NCBI GenBank assembly: GCA_024529925.1
Contig: JAFEUB010001103.1
Coordinates: 1,586,501-1,650,500, forward strand
DNA from: Ophthalmolycus amberensis
Lineage: Eukaryota; Chordata; Actinopteri; Perciformes; Zoarcidae
Reading direction: 5' to 3'
DNA length: 64,000 nucleotides
Both the position numbers and the translations under genes were made by a program. Each line of letters opens with the position of its first letter. The stretch's first letter is position 1. The notes below the pieces were generated by a model. The model did no database searches. It was not told where the DNA came from and was given only the letters and a program-made list of their open reading frames with translations. Positions 1-10,100 of the stretch are shown here, piece by piece.

Positions 1-40
1 TAATGTGGTTTGAATTATTTCCTGTGTGCTGCGTGAGTAG

Positions 41-1870
41 AAGCTGACGGCATATCTGGACCTGACTCTGAGGACCTGCTTTGTGATTCCTCTGAACACC
101 TCGGTGGTGCTCATCCCTCAGGACCTCATCGACCTCTTCTCGCAGCTGATTGTGAGTAGTGATCCGCTCGGGATGCGGCGGCCGGTAGAGGAGACCGGGC
201 TTGGATGATGGCGGGAAAAACTATACGCTGGCACAGCACTCTCACTCAAGCTGACGCATAAGCCTGAATATTAAGGGCTACAGATTACCTGTGGAAAACC
301 AGGGCTTTATAAAAATTTCAGAGATTGTCTGTGCTTTAATCCCGTCCAAATCTGTAATTTGTAAAGTCAAAAATTTCCAGCGCGCATCATCTTCCCCTTA
401 CTCAGACATTCTGTATTACTAACACTGCATGAGTAACCTCCAGGGGAATTCAGTACTCGCATATCTTGATCTCTTTTATTGTAGTTACATATGTGATTTG
501 AAAAATAGTAGAACTCTAAATGAGTCTATTGAGAGCTGCAGGGATGTTGTATTTTTGTCGGCCAACCCCAGAAGTTAGCGCCACAAAGGTTCCCTTGACA
601 AAATAACAATCTGATTTTTTTTTGGGGGATTTTGAAGTATTGCCGAAAATAAGCTCCTTTGGAAACACAAGTTTCTGAAACGTACATGTTTTTGTTCAAA
701 GAGATAATCTTCATCAATGAATACTACTTTTATTATTTTTGGAGAATGAATGAAATCAGCAGAAGTAAAAAGTTGGCGTATAAACAAACTACACCAAGGT
801 TTTATTTACTTTACTTTTAAATTTATTAAGCTTGTGTTAACCACAGGCTTTATTTTAGGCATCTAACCAAAAACCCATTGACTTGAGACGTGGGAACCGA
901 AAGTGCAAAAATGCTGAGTCATTTTTGCGGTTATTTTTGTTTTTACTCATTCCTGCAGCACTCTACAGTGGAAGACTTTGCATGTGTTTTCTTGGTGAAT
1001 CATAAAGTTAAAAAGTCTTCAGACACGCCCTGAGGCTACTTTGGCACTGGAACATGGTCAGCAACACCATGTTTGAGATCCGACTGCACGTAGGCAACAG
1101 CTTTCACTGAGTCCTCCACCATGACATGTTATGCAGCATTTGGTGTTGGGTGGGTGGTGGAGCAATCAGCAAATTTCACTGTCCGATGTGGAGGTGTTTC
1201 ATAGACTGCAGAAGTTTGACGATGATTAATTAATTAGACAAAGTCCTTCCCACTCTGTTAGTGTCCCACTTGGCTGCAGTCCTGTTCACTGAGCTGCTTC
1301 TCGCCTCAGGAAGACCAGAAGTGGTTTGTATCGTGATTCCTTCTTTTCTTTTTGTTGTTCCAGTCCGGATCTTACCGCAGCTACTTGGTGCACGAGGACC
1401 TGGTGGTGACGGAGCGTATCGACGACATCAAGACTCTGGGCTTCTACATTCACCGACTGTGTGACGGGAAGGAAACCTACAGGATGCAGCGCCGCTCCAG
1501 CCTCCTAGGTCTGGATGCACCACACAGCTAAAACTGGCATTTTGTCCCGTTTGTTGAGCTTCATTCACACATTGTGAAAGCACCAGCCTGTGAAGAACGC
1601 TGCTATAGAGGGGAGGGGAGGGGGGGGGGGGCTGTAAATATACACGTCTGTGCTGTTTTGACCAATACCAGCCAAAGCCAACAGAATAAGACTGCGTCTA
1701 CTGATTTCTTAGGGACATCAGTTGGAAACGAGACTGATATTGATATTCAGCGCTGACGTCTTTGTTTTCTGCCAGGTGGAGGCATCCAGAAGCGCTCAGC
1801 GGACGATTGCTTCACCATCCGCCACTTTGAGAACAAGTTCGTGACGGAGACCAGGATCTGCAAGGCTTGA
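41..1870 (+). CDS. itm2a: Integral membrane protein 2A (ITM2/BRICHOS family), C-terminal three exons
   Basis: Three spliced exons read in one frame: 41-151, 1364-1508 and 1776-1870 (TGA at 1868-1870), giving the last 116 residues. Acceptors end in AG at 39-40, 1362-1363 and 1774-1775; donors start with GT at 152 and 1509. The first exon begins LTAYLDLTLRTCFVIPLNTS, the core of the ITM2 BRICHOS domain, and the second ends that domain with FYIHRLCDGK. The third carries a KR-S dibasic site before ADDCFTIRHFENKF, matching the furin-type site and secreted tail of the family. ITM2 proteins are type II membrane proteins of the secretory pathway; the N-terminal exons lie left of the window. The family comes from the sequence. 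The choice of paralogue A over B or C rests on the neighbouring gpr174-p2ry10-lpar4-cysltr1 block. Confidence 0.9.
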
Positions 1871-2970
1871 TGGGAAGGCGAGAGCATCGGAGAGGGAGAG
1901 AGAGAGAGAAAACAGCTTTCAGCAGAAAGTGACTTTTGTATAAAACCCTTAACCCCCTCGCTTTAAACCCCAGTGATAAGTGAATTTAAGTTCCAGCATT
2001 ATATAGCCTAACCCCGCCCTCCCACCTGAACCTGTATAAGTCATAGCTCTCTTGTTAGTCTTGTACTAATAACCAGCGTCAGCCTGCTAACTAACTAACT
2101 ATATACTAAGTTTCATTTAGTTTCTTTCTTTGGTTTCCGTTCCGTTGCCGTAGCTTCCTGCTGAATTATCTTATCGTCGTTACCTGCCTCGTGAAACTGA
2201 GAAGTCGTTCATATCAGACCTGTCCCGTGTGTCCAGCCTACTGTTCCCACTCTTAACGGGGGGTTTTCTAGATCAGCAAGACATACTTTAATGTTATAGT
2301 GGGCTATAGCACAAGCCACCCAGGAAATGTAAGGTGTGGTACAGTTGCGGTGCACGTGCAGCGCGGTTGTCCGTTGTGGTCAACAGGGCTCTCAGTCACC
2401 CTTTTTTGTAGATATTTCCCAGAGTGCCTCGCTGCTCCCAGAGGCCTCTGCTGTCCTGCTGTGTGATGATTTGTTTTAATGTAATAGATGGTGAGTCCAG
2501 CACCCTGATACGACGGGTGTTTGTGTAGAAACCTCATTTGTGACACTAAACTGGGACGCTAAAAGGGAAGTTTCACCAAAATTTGAAATCACTTTTTTAA
2601 AATACACTTATTTATGAGTCTGAGCTGCTGCTTAGTATAGGTGGCTACAAGTTTTTGCAGAATATATTTATAATTGTCACGGGAACAATACGTTTGTAAA
2701 GAATCCTTGAATCTGCATTGAAAAGCCCTTAAGGAAAAGCTTGAAAGTATGAAATGAAAATGGCATTTGGCCAAAAAAAACGTCAAGTGGTGTCTCACTC
2801 GATGCCTGCACAGAAAGACAATCAGACAGGAAGTGTGTGTGTGTGTGTGTTTGTAAAAATGTGTCTCTGTCTAACAAGTACTAGACGTTTAGATAAAAAA
2901 CAATGTTGTGTGCAGCTACTGAAACAAATTCACTTTGTCGCTGAATAAAGTTACATTTCTTTACCTACTG
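1871..2970 (+). other. itm2a: itm2a 3' untranslated region
   Basis: About 1.1 kb follow the itm2a stop codon without another plausible coding exon. The stretch contains AG- and GT-rich tracts (about 1895-1910 and 2834-2850) and ends at an AATAAA signal at 2944-2949. The end point is approximate because the cleavage site is not visible. Confidence 0.6.
2944..2949 (+). terminator. Polyadenylation signal of itm2a
   Basis: An AATAAA hexamer about 1.07 kb after the itm2a stop, followed by a GT- and T-rich stretch (2972-2995) such as often lies downstream of cleavage sites. Confidence 0.6.
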
Positions 2971-3197
2971 AAAGTTGTGTCTGTTTTGTTTATTATTACG
3001 GCGGCAGTGAACGCAGCAGCAACACGTCCCAGCTCATCATGAAGGTAGCTCTAGAGGGACCGTGTCTGCCTGTATTCTGCCTGTATTCTGTGTTTCCTGA
3101 TGCTTAGAAATGTTGGCACTGATCACAAGGACATCCTTCATAACAGGAACAGCTCACGCTTCACCGGGGTCATACACATTTAGAAAGAACAGACCTT

Positions 3198-3203
3198 TTT
3201 ATT
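3198..3203 (-). terminator. Polyadenylation signal of gpr174
   Basis: TTTATT on the plus strand is AATAAA on the minus strand, 142 bases after the gpr174 stop codon. It places the gpr174 3' end only about 250 bases from that of itm2a, in tail-to-tail arrangement. Confidence 0.55.
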
Positions 3204-3344
3204 GAAATATAAATAGAAAAAAATGTTTTCGGTGGCATGTAAATGATATGTCCCTCGTTTTAAGGAGCGCAAAGTCTTCGTGTCAGAGTTTAGTGGTTGA
3301 GACCAACTGCTGGCCCTTCAACAAGAGAGCAGGCCGACGGCAGT

Positions 3345-6300
3345 CTAGTCGTCCTCGGTGTCCTCTCCCCCGGTCATACAGGACAGGCGCCTGCTGAACG
3401 CCATGCTCTCTGGTATCTCTGGCTTGCTCAGTCGCCTCCAGAATTCATCGGTTGTGAAATAGTACATGAGCGGGTCCAGGCTGCAGTTGAGGCTGGCCAG
3501 GCAGAGGGTGACGGGGTGACTTCGGAGGATCAGGTCCCTGAGGGTGCAGCTGCTCAGAGCGTTGGCTTTGACCAGGAAGTCCAGGGGCATGGTGACGTGG
3601 TAAGGAGCGAAGCACACCAGGAAGACCAAAGCACAGCTCAGCACCATCCTCAACGCCCTCCGCTTCTCCCCTCGGTCGGGAATGGCGCCCGCCGTCGACT
3701 CCCGGAGGCTCCCGGCGGTCAGACAGGTGCAGGCCAACACCAGGATGAGGGGGATGATGAAGCCCAGCAGCTCCGCCAGGATCAGGAGGGCCCAGGCCCC
3801 TGGGACGCTGACGGCCCTCATGGGCAGCTCTGAGAAGCACACCAAGCTGTCGGTCTCCGAGGTGATGAGACTCGAGTTGGGGTCGGGGACACTGCGGGGG
3901 TTCCTCAGCAGAGGGAAGGGCAGGCAGCACAGGCAGACTAGCAGCCAGCCGAGGGCACACACTAGCAAGTCTCCCTTCCGCCTGGATGAGTTGTACCTGA
4001 GCGGGCGCTTGATGAGCTCACAGCGGCGCACGCTGACGCACACCAGGAAGAAGATGGAGGCGTACATGTTGACATACTTCAGATAGAAGCACATCATGCA
4101 GAGAGGGTGGCCAAAGGGCCAGGTGTTGTTCAGGTAATAGTAGATCCGCAGAGGCAGGGAGAGCACCTGAGGAGAGAGAAGAGCGGAGAGTTAGTCCAGA
4201 TGGTTGGAGACGGTCTCGGATGAGCACATGATTTTAGCGTCGACTGAGCTTTGGAATGCATTTTTTACAAGGCCCTTGTGGTTTGAACTGTACAAAACAA
4301 GCAACTTTGCGTTATAACAATTTACATTTTTCCATCATTTAATAGGTGAAACAATATAAGCAGTCAATAAAACATACTTTATTGTAGTTGTATACATTTT
4401 TCCATCATTTAATAGGTGAAACAATATAAGCAGTCAATAAAACATACTTTATTGTAGTTGTATGCATTTTAAAATGTCTATTTAGTGTATTTTTCAGCAC
4501 TTATAACTAACCTAATATAATCCTTATCCTAACTGGCGTAAACATCCACAACATAACACAGTTGTATTAAATGTATCTTAAATTAATTATAACCCTCTAT
4601 TTATTTTATTCATTAAAGAAGTTCTTATGATAATTGTGTATATCGAATTTATTCATTTAATATTAATTCCTCCACAAATACTATTTTACTTTCCATGACA
4701 ACTGAGCAAGTTCCTTCCGCTAATGAAGTCCATGAGATGTGGCTGAAAGCTCTGCCAGAAATGTGAAGCTTCATTTAAGAAGTCTTGATTTGTACACCTA
4801 CTATATGAACAGTCGGTGGATGTTTTAACACACGTAGAAAAGATGAGTTTGTGTGTTTGTTCATACTTCATTAAATACAATCACAGCTGTATTGTACTGA
4901 GTTGTCAATCATTCATTGTCTATTTACGCACCAGTTATGGATGCGTCATTGGTGAGAGGTTGTAATTGTTCACAAATACATCAAACACTGAAAATGTCAT
5001 TTTCTACATTGTAGTGTGTTACAAACCGTGGAAGTATAATCAGAGATGGGCAGTGTTTCTATTACTTGTATTTGAAATACGTATTTCAATTACTTTGAGT
5101 ATTTTGTAATTTGTGTTTGATAGGGCCGATGAAAAATCGAATGTAATTTGTAACAAAATACTTTAGAGTGGAGTAATTTTGTATTTAAAATACTCAAAAT
5201 ACTTTCTCCACCAATCAAAAAACAGTTCACGAGTTCAGTCTTCAGATCTTCCAGTTCAATGGATTGTCTGTCAAGGTAAATATTTTATCCGAGTGTGACA
5301 GATGTTAACTAGCTTGATGTATAATTTATGTCTGGGTCTGGCTACACAGCCTATTGTATATACATGGTGATGGTTATAATATCAAGCTAGCGATTTATGC
5401 TAACATGCTAATGAAGCTAGCATGCTGTCTACATACATGGTGGTTATAATATCAAGCTAGCGATTTATGCTAACATGCTAATGAAGCTAGCATGCTGTCT
5501 ACATACATGGTGGTTATAATATCAAGCTAGCGATGTATGCTAACATGCTAATGACGCTAGCATGCTGTCTATATACATGGTGATGGTTATAATATCAAGC
5601 TAGCGATTCATGCTAACATGCTAATGACGCTAGCATGCTGTCTATATACATGGTGAAGTGATGTTTATAATATCAAGCTAGCAATCGATGCTAACATGCT
5701 AATGACGCTAGCATGCTGTCTAGGCTAGTGCATAGCCAGTGTTTAGCAAGTTAACTTATCAGTCGAGTAGCTAGCTATATAGGAAGAGGGAGATTGGGAG
5801 CTTGTATGTTCATGATAACCTTATCAAGAGACGTCTGACCATCTAATCTTGCACTGAATTACAATTTATGCCAGTGGCGGGCCGTGCATTGTATGCCTGG
5901 GCCTTCACTGCTGTCCTGCAGCTGAAATACCACCTTATAAACACATGATGGCGCCACAGCTATTCATTTTTAAGGATGTAACTATATACGTCTTCGTATT
6001 ACCCGTTCGGTACGAGGCTTACAATACATTTGAATAATACTAGAGCACTTGGAAAATGCAGAAGTTTAAATTGAGGAAATTATAATGTTCTCTGCACTCA
6101 TGTAGGACAGTGGTTCTCAGATGGTCTGGCTGTGGGATCCACCGTCATTCCTTAATGACAAGCCGCAACCCACCGAAATTGTTTTAGGATTTTACTTTCA
6201 CAACTGGTTTTAGGATTTTACTTTCACAACTGGAACATAGAACGTACTGCTCTGCAATGTCTTTCCTCGTCTCAGCCCCCTGTGTCATGGTGTGTGGTAC

Positions 6301-7874
6301 ATCTCACTCAGTCAGAATGCTCATATATGATTGGCTGAGCTGCATCACCTGATGTGATTCACTACCCGACTAAGCCTCTGCTGTTAAGTTTTGTTTCACG
6401 ATAGTCACGTGCTCGCCCACTGACCAATCACAGCACACTCTGCACCTCGCGGCAGAGCTGCACATGGAAACTGAGCTGCACGTAATGCTGACGTAGCTAT
6501 AGGCCGGCTAGCAGGCGCTGACACGTCAAAGAATACGCCCAACATGTCAAACTAAAGATCTGATTGTTTGAACACTATGACAATCAACAATATCGTCCCC
6601 GTTCACTTAAAGTGCACATGGATGCACCTGAGACTCTGCAGGCCTCGGGCCTCTGTTCTTAGAGACACAGAGGTGAAATCTGATTGGATAAAAGCTCTAC
6701 TTAAAACAAGCTGCACTGGAAGCAGAGCAACTTAGGAAGACAGTAGCTGTGCAATGAGAAAATAAGATAATGGGGAAAATATTTTTATAAATTATAATAT
6801 ATTAAATTATAAAATAGACATAACTTTGTGATTCTGTTTAGGCCAGCAGAGAAGGCCTTGCAGGCCCTGACGGCCCACCACTGAGTTATGCTGTATCTTC
6901 TCAATGTGGATGTCATAATGCCATATCAATTACTGGCAGATAATATAGTTCACAGTTAGCCAGGCTATGACAGTAGTAGTAGTAAAAAAACATTAAATAT
7001 CCAATTTATTTTATTTAAAAGGCATATTATGAAAGTATTCTTAGTTTTATTATTTCATACATTTTACAGTTGGCCAGGTGGACAACATGTCTCAGCAAGA
7101 TGATGTTCAAGAAGGACCATCAACAAGCACAGATGTGTTTAGTTACACTGACATTCTGTGACTGTTCTTCCTTTCTGTGGGCTTCACTAGAGCTTTGTGT
7201 ACATTATAGCCCAAACCTGAATGCTCTGCTATACCAAATTGTGAGAAAACGGAAAATCCAGAAAAAAGTATTTCCTATATTTTAAATACAAAATACATGT
7301 ATTGTATTTTGTTACATTTTCTGGCACCAGTATTTTGTATTTTATTTTGATACATTTACTTGAGGGGTATTTTGTATTTTGTATCAAAATACATTTTGAT
7401 GTATCTTTGCCCATCTCTGAGTATAATGTACTACTTCTAAATGCGTATTACGGGGGTTGAAGTAAAGTTATATCAGTTAAACGGTTAATTGAAACAAACC
7501 GTAATGAAAACAAACATTAGTTTTGTCGCCCTAGTATTCACGCAGAGGAGAATATATCAGGAAATATCAGTGATAAAAAATATTTTTTGAGTCAAATTAC
7601 ATGAGATAAGACAGATACATAAATATACATATGATGAATTAGATGAAGGAAGGACGATAAGGATTTTTACCTGCAGCAGGTCGGCCACAGCCAGGTTCAT
7701 CATGAACACCACAGCCTTCTTGGTTTCTCTGACGTAAACCTTGAACACCCAGAGAGCCAGCACATTACCCAGCAGGCCCGGCGCTAAGATCACACTGTAC
7801 ACCACTGCGTACACATGGTGCTGGTACGACCGGAGGTCTTCATCGCTTTCACAGCTGTGGTTGGCAAAGTTCAT
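3345..7874 (-). CDS. gpr174: Lysophosphatidylserine receptor GPR174 (class A GPCR), two coding exons
   Basis: The CDS joins 7671-7874 (68 codons) to 3345-4166 (273 codons plus stop) in phase 0, giving 341 residues; human GPR174 has about 333. Donor (GT at 7670-7669) and acceptor (AG at 4168-4167) are canonical, and the joint reads NLAVADLLQ/VLSLPLRIYYYL as in the human protein. The start is the ATG at 7874, before NFANHSC, with an A at -3. The frame is open 54 more codons upstream, but that part looks like leader. TM1 is about residues 20-45 and TM2 about 52-78. Cys91 and Cys178 should form the TM3-ECL2 disulfide. SVRR (113-116) replaces DRY, as in human. CFAPYH (253-258) marks TM6 and DPLMYYF (299-305) TM7. 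In mammals it senses lysophosphatidylserine at the lymphocyte surface. The 3.5-kb intron holds nested transposons. Confidence 0.92.
4324..4463. repeat. Tandem duplication, two 70-bp units
   Basis: Two near-identical direct copies with a 70-bp period (for example TCCATCATTT at 4331 and 4401). They lie in the gpr174 intron, just downstream of the acceptor-side exon on the plus-strand map. They look like a recent local duplication. Confidence 0.85.
5351..5724. repeat. Minisatellite, five units of 70-79 bp
   Basis: The motif ATCAAGCTAG recurs at 5381, 5451, 5521, 5593 and 5672, giving periods of 70, 70, 72 and 79. Units differ by point changes and small insertions. Each carries CTAGCATGCTG and other self-complementary stretches. 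The array lies inside the outer hAT element. Confidence 0.85.
5872..6883. mobile_element. Nested hAT-type transposon, non-autonomous
   Basis: The left end CAGTGGCGGGCC and right end GGCCCACCACTG are inverted repeats with one mismatch. The flanks are ATTTATGC (5864-5871) and AGTTATGC (6884-6891), an 8-bp target duplication with one difference. The length is 1012 bp and no transposase frame is visible. It sits inside the element at 5041-7419, so it landed later. Confidence 0.8.
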
Positions 7875-8985
7875 CTTAAGCCGAGGGCTGTTTTGCCTGT
7901 TAGCTGGGCAGACAAGCCGCCTTGTGAACCAATGGGATGCTTGAATCAGCGAAGCTGCTTGTAGTCCGGCGATGGGTGCGTTTGAGCGGCCGTGCTGTCC
8001 ATCATGGAAGCTGAAGTGTGTGTCCGGCGGGGACAAACTGTCGACGTTTCAGACCGCGTTCAATCCGAGGAACATGGTATCCTGGTTGAGGAGAAACGGG
8101 AGCGTCAACAGGATGGTATTGGTGTGACTGTAAATCAATTTCTGACAGCAGCATGTTGTACAGATAACTGTCACGTTTCACTGTACAGCATTCAGTCCCA
8201 CACACACACACACACACACACATGCAAACACGCTCACACGCTCACACCTACAGCTCACACCTACAGAGCACGGCTTCAGCCATGTGTTTACTTGCTTTTG
8301 CATTTAGGATTATGCAAACCCACAGAGAAGTTGAAGCTGCAGTCTCCCACGTAGTGTTCACTGTTTCGCTTCTCCACCTGCATGGCAGCCAACAATAAGC
8401 CAGTGTGAACCGCCTCGGAGCGAGGCATCAGTTAAACTGGCGTGGTTAGCAAGTCATACCAGGCTCGGGGGGGGGTTACCAGGTCAGACCAGGACAAACA
8501 TGCGTGCACATTAAGAACGACACGTTTTCTTTCAAAAATAAATGACACCTACATTATGCTTTTTGACATTTCCAACAGCAACATAAAATAAACATAAAAG
8601 TGATTTATGAAGATTGAGATTAAGATTGGTAGCCTTTAATCCTGATGAACTTCAGATATTGATTTGAACTTGAAATGGAAACACAGTAATGTCTGGAACT
8701 GAGCCTGCAGCTTGTAGGTGTCATCCACCCACTGCTGAAAACATAACGCCATGGGCTTCCTTACTTTTTGCTTTAGCCCACATATACTGTTAAAGAATAT
8801 ACATGTGGGCTGTGACCATTCGTCCTTGTTTTGTACAGTTTTGTCTCTTTTTATTATCTGATTTGGCTCGGACTAAACTGATCCTATAGCTAATTATGGA
8901 ACAGGAAAAAGGGAAATTGTGTTCTTAACATAGTTAGTAAAGTAAGTTACTGTTTTTAGCATTGCAAGTGGAAGGACACTGATTT
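7875..8985. other. gpr174 5' leader and upstream region, no other gene seen
   Basis: The first part (7875 to about 8036) is open in the gpr174 frame and probably is 5' UTR on the minus strand. A CA microsatellite lies at 8199-8222. I see no further coding exon or recognisable promoter element. Confidence 0.4.
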
Positions 8986-8999
8986 TGCTATGTTTACAC

Positions 9000-9708
9000 T
9001 GAGCGTCCACACTACGCCGGGGTTTTCGAGCACCAAAGACGGGGGAGTTCGAAAACGCGCCTGAGGACGGATAAGTTTGAAAACTCCGGGGTTGCGGACT
9101 AGTATGGACAGTCGGAAACGCATAAGTTTAGAAACGATGACGCCCACACCCGCGTTCGCTACTTGATCACAACGTGTCCGTCCCTGATTCATCAAGCTCC
9201 TATCTCGTGACCCTTTCCCGGAAAATCACAAACAACAGCCTTGATTACCGATCAACTACCAGGTTCATTCAACATGGACAACTGATTACAGGTGTTGCTG
9301 ACCTTGCTGTCTTTACTAGCAGCTATTGTTCAGTTAAAGTCTGCATTTTTTGCAGAGGAAGCAGCTGTTACTGGAGTGGTTAGTGAGCGGCGTGTCCAGC
9401 GGCGTTATCAGACCTACGAAGCAGACGTCTGAAGTCACGGTAAACGGCTTTGAGGAGGACGGATACAAACAGAGGACTTTCCTTTTCTTATCAATGCTTA
9501 TTTTGTTCTGCACAACTAATGTGGAGTCCACACAGAAACTATAAAGGAACAAAACATTGATTGCTCTCCGGTAGGACAGATAGTTAAGCCACCAGAGTGA
9601 GAACAAACGAAACGGAGGAAACGAGTGAGAGACGTGTGTTGACCACATTTATGCACCCATAATCTAGGAAACCAGTACGTGTAAGTGTTCATTTTACAGT
9701 AAATATGA

Positions 9709-9785
<77 letters not shown>

Positions 9786-10100
9786 AAGACCCGCAGCGTT
9801 TTAACTAAGTCTGAAAAATAAAACTTCTAAAACTTTTCACGAAATGTCTTTTTGATTTCAGGAAGATTTTTAGAGGAAGATCTTAAGTATCAAACACAAC
9901 CTTTCATTATTAAAGACTACTATTTACTCTGTCGTATTGTTTTTAACTAAGCAGCCAATCTACTTCCTGTTTACACCGGCACCCGCATGCCCAGTGTACG
10001 TGAAGAGTCACGTGAAATTTGTTTTCACGGCGATGAAACGCTGTGTGGACGGAGATCGTTTTTGTTTTAAAACTTAAAACGTAGTAGTGTGGATGTAGTC
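9000..10100. mobile_element. Probable old non-autonomous DNA transposon
   Basis: The left part reads CGTCCACACTACGCC (9004 onward) with GGGGTTTTCGAG. The right part, on the reverse strand, reads CATCCACACTACTACGTTTT (ending near 10098). These imperfect inverted ends, with CpG-rich GAAAACGC-type subterminal motifs, resemble a repeat type common in fish. No transposase frame or clear target duplication is visible. A 73-bp GA array sits inside. Confidence 0.4.
9712..9784. repeat. (GA)n microsatellite, about 73 bp
   Basis: An uninterrupted GA dinucleotide run inside the probable transposon at 9000-10100. Confidence 0.95.

Larger units (their letters stand above)
5041..7419. mobile_element. hAT-type DNA transposon, non-autonomous, inside the gpr174 intron
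   Basis: The left end reads CAGAGATGGGCA and the right end is its inverse, TGCCCATCTCTG. Both are flanked by the same 8-bp target duplication AGTATAAT (5033-5040 and 7420-7427). An 8-bp duplication is typical of the hAT superfamily, and CAGAGATGGGCA ends recur in fish hAT elements. The subterminal parts are rich in TATTTTGTA-like motifs in opposite orientation. I see no transposase reading frame, so it is non-autonomous or decayed. It contains a minisatellite and a second, nested hAT. Confidence 0.85.

Noticed and set aside
3297..4086. Long plus-strand frames opposite gpr174
   Set aside because: They are antisense shadows of the gpr174 exon. The minus-strand frame matches GPCR motifs across its length.
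5351..5724. CRISPR-like regular repeats
   Set aside because: Units are contiguous with no unique spacers, and the DNA is eukaryotic; this is a minisatellite.
7070..7285. Short plus-strand ORF inside the gpr174 intron
   Set aside because: It lies within the hAT element and runs into its terminal repeat. I found no transposase motif in it.
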